64,000 nucleotides of DNA from OMPR01 sp965183835 (GTDB lineage: Bacteria; Pseudomonadota; Alphaproteobacteria; Rhodobacterales; Rhodobacteraceae): NCBI GenBank assembly GCA_965183835.1, contig CBCYME010000013.1, positions 1 to 64,000 on the forward strand. The letters are read 5' to 3'. Of the stretch, positions 62,452 through 64,000 are shown in pieces. How positions within the stretch are numbered: position 1 is the first letter of the stretch; each line of letters opens with the position of its first letter. Below the pieces are notes generated by a model. That model was given only the letters and a program-made list of their open reading frames with translations, did no database searches and was not told where the DNA came from. The translations under genes and the position numbers were made by a program.

Positions 62452-64000
62452 TCACTCCATCAACACGTAGGTACCGGGTGCATCGCAAATTGATTTCCCC
62501 GATTTTGGGGGCGCACTCTGCGCCCCAGAACGTTCTCTGAGCCAAGAGCTCCATTCAGGCCACCAGCTGCCCTGCTTCATTTCAGCGAGCTCAAGCCATT
62601 CATTCGGTGCGACGTTCGGGGCGCTATCTGGATTGGTGTGAACCCGGAAATGACGGCGGGGATGTCCCGGTTCAGACACAACACCGGCGTTGTGCCCGCC
62701 ATTGGTCAGGACAAATGTCACCTCAGAACGGGACAATGTGTCAATTTTGAACACAGATTTCCAAGGCGCGACATGGTCTGTTTCCGTACCAACCGCAAAA
62801 ATCGGAACCCGCAGGTCCGTGGGCGTCACCGTTCTGTCACCCACTTCGAAATGGCCCCCTGCAAACGCATTGTTCAAAAAGAGATAGCGCAGATATTCAG
62901 AATGCATCCGATAAGGCATCCGCGTTGTATCCGCATTCCATGCCATTAGATCGTTGCCATGCGGGCGCTCGCCCATCAGGTATTCGTGTTGCATCCGGGA
63001 CCAGATCAGATCGCTCGACCGGAGCAGCTGAAAGGCCCCCGCCATTTGCGCCGCATCAAGGTAGCCGTTTTTCCACATCATATCCTCAAGGAAAGCGACC
63101 TCGGCTTCTGAGATGAACAGCATCAATTCCCCGGCTTCGGTGAAATCCGATTGCGCGGCAAACAGGGTCAGTGACGCCAAGCGATCATCCCCATCCCGCG
63201 CCATAGCGGCCGCCGCAATAGATAGCAAAGTGCCCCCAAGACAGTAGCCAACACCATGCACTTTTTCTGCGCCGGTAATTTTTGTAACTTGGTCCAACGC
63301 CGCCATCGGTCCCTGTTCCCGGTAATCATTCATCCCCAGGTCGGCGTCTTCTACGTCGGGATTGCGCCACGAGATCATGAAAACCGTAAACCCCTGCTCG
63401 GTCAGGTATTTGACCATCGAATTTTCGGGGCTGAGATCCAGAATGTAGTATTTCATGATCCACGCCGGGGTGATCAAGATGGGTTCTGGATGCACTTTTT
63501 CTGTGACCGCATCGTACTGGATGAGTTCGATCAAGTGGTTGCGAAACACGACCTTGCCCGGTGTAGCAGCCAATTCATGCCCGACTCGGAATTCTTCGGT
63601 AACAGCCGGTTTCTCATGAAAGAAATAGCGACGAATGTCTTCTTGGAAATTCTTAGCCCCCTCAGCGAAATTGTGCCCCTTTGTTTCTCGGACTTTGTCC
63701 AGAACCTCGGGGTTCGTCAGAGGAAAGTTTGCAGGTGACATCGCGTCCAGAAACTGGCGCGCAGTAAAGTTGATCGCTCGTTCATTGGCCTTGGTCACAC
63801 CGCGTACATTTGTCGTCGCATCATCCCACCACTGCTGTGTTAGCAAGAAGCCCTGCTTGTAAACGTTGAACGGGAATTTCTCCCAGCCTTCGTACCGAAA
63901 CCGGCGGTCGCGCGCATCGGGGTGGACACACCCCTCCGCCGGGACATCCAAGGCGCATCTGGTCAGATACTCACCAAAATCGATCATATTGTGCGCAGCA
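62452..64000 (-). CDS. PHA synthase-like alpha/beta hydrolase, 5'-partial
   Basis: At least 515 residues; the first in-frame ATG is at 63987, but the frame stays open to the window edge without a ribosome site, so the true start probably lies beyond 64000. It has the class I poly(3-hydroxyalkanoate) synthase pattern: WWDDATTNVRGV, FRNHLIELIQYD, then the nucleophile elbow GVGYCLGGTLL with Cys, and the late GGHNAGVVSEPGHP with the catalytic His. It is the first gene seen of a PHA/FabI/MaoC-PTA operon. Confidence 0.88.
   Translation of the reverse strand, partial: AAHNMIDFGEYLTRCALDVPAEGCVHPDARDRRFRYEGWEKFPFNVYKQGFLLTQQWWDDATTNVRGVTKANERAINFTARQFLDAMSPANFPLTNPEVLDKVRETKGHNFAEGAKNFQEDIRRYFFHEKPAVTEEFRVGHELAATPGKVVFRNHLIELIQYDAVTEKVHPEPILITPAWIMKYYILDLSPENSMVKYLTEQGFTVFMISWRNPDVEDADLGMNDYREQGPMAALDQVTKITGAEKVHGVGYCLGGTLLSIAAAAMARDGDDRLASLTLFAAQSDFTEAGELMLFISEAEVAFLEDMMWKNGYLDAAQMAGAFQLLRSSDLIWSRMQHEYLMGERPHGNDLMAWNADTTRMPYRMHSEYLRYLFLNNAFAGGHFEVGDRTVTPTDLRVPIFAVGTETDHVAPWKSVFKIDTLSRSEVTFVLTNGGHNAGVVSEPGHPRRHFRVHTNPDSAPNVAPNEWLELAEMKQGSWWPEWSSWLRERSGAQSAPPKSGKSICDAPGTYVLME

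Noticed and set aside
1..64000. CRISPR arrays, tRNA or rRNA genes, integrases or transposases
   Set aside because: No repeat-spacer array, no tRNA-like cloverleaf in intergenic gaps, and no mobile-element protein was recognised on either strand.

Overview
The window reads as a chromosomal segment of a Rhodobacteraceae (Roseobacter-group) alphaproteobacterium. Supporting this are a complete Paracoccus/Roseobacter-type sox thiosulfate-oxidation cluster, a GapR (DUF2312) gene, the aat / DUF2155 / mlaD / NDUFA12-type complex I block typical of alphaproteobacteria, paired DUF6455 proteins, a MaoC-PTA fusion beside FabI and a PHA synthase, and the moderately high GC seen by eye. No rRNA, tRNA, CRISPR array, insertion sequence, integrase or prophage gene was found, and no gene-free stretch exceeds about 300 bases.

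Layout. 1-3.7 kb is a run of broken genes: a methyl-accepting chemotaxis protein with two indels, a stop codon and a further indel; an ectA (ectoine synthesis) gene cut off after about 85 codons behind an intact MarR/EctR-like regulator; and a conserved hypothetical gene with four indels. 3.8-6.4 kb is modABC (molybdate uptake). 6.4-9.8 kb holds gapR, two small genes, and a persulfide-detoxification operon: an ETHE1/Blh-like hydrolase, a split YeeE/YedE pair and a DUF442 sulfurtransferase. 9.8-14.4 kb has a FliM-like protein and an SLC5-type sensor histidine kinase with a small membrane protein and a single-domain response regulator. 14.5-21.4 kb contains a broken XRE/short-chain-acyl regulator and a branched-chain amino acid (HAAT) type ABC transporter whose substrate-binding gene carries a frameshift. 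21.5-26.5 kb has a glycosyltransferase, a thiolase / acyl-CoA ligase / 3-hydroxybutyrate dehydrogenase operon and a divergent PAS-LuxR regulator. 26.6-33 kb holds housekeeping genes (accBC, aat, mlaD, clpXP).

34.1-46.1 kb is the sox locus: soxVWXYZABCDEF on the minus strand, with soxS, soxR and a soxT-like YeeE transporter diverging on the plus strand. Periplasmic SoxAX, SoxYZ, SoxB and SoxCD would oxidise thiosulfate to sulfate, SoxEF is a flavocytochrome c pair, and SoxV/W/S supply reductant to the periplasm. SoxC is a molybdenum enzyme, so modABC is functionally linked. Three nearly identical 16-bp palindromes (ATTCAC-N4-RTGAAT) lie upstream of soxX, soxB and soxC, and related half-sites lie in the soxV-soxS gap and before soxT. 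They look like SoxR operators. SoxR itself has two cysteines placed as in the persulfide sensor SqrR.

46.1-56.6 kb contains small conserved genes (PhnA, CDGSH, DUF6455 pair, YigZ, M48 lipoprotein, DUF167), a nitroreductase and a CysZ-like protein, methylmalonyl-CoA epimerase, a two-part response regulator with a 46-residue membrane microprotein, aspS and pabBC. 56.8-64 kb has carB and a minus-strand operon of a PHA-synthase-like protein (running off the window), FabI, and the MaoC-phosphate acyltransferase fusion.

The most notable features are the proposed SoxR operator set inside the sox gene run, the concentration of gene lesions in the first 17.5 kb against none seen later, the loss of the ectoine pathway with its regulator retained, and a persulfide operon that lacks its usual adjacent BigR repressor but has candidate operator and FNR-type sites.
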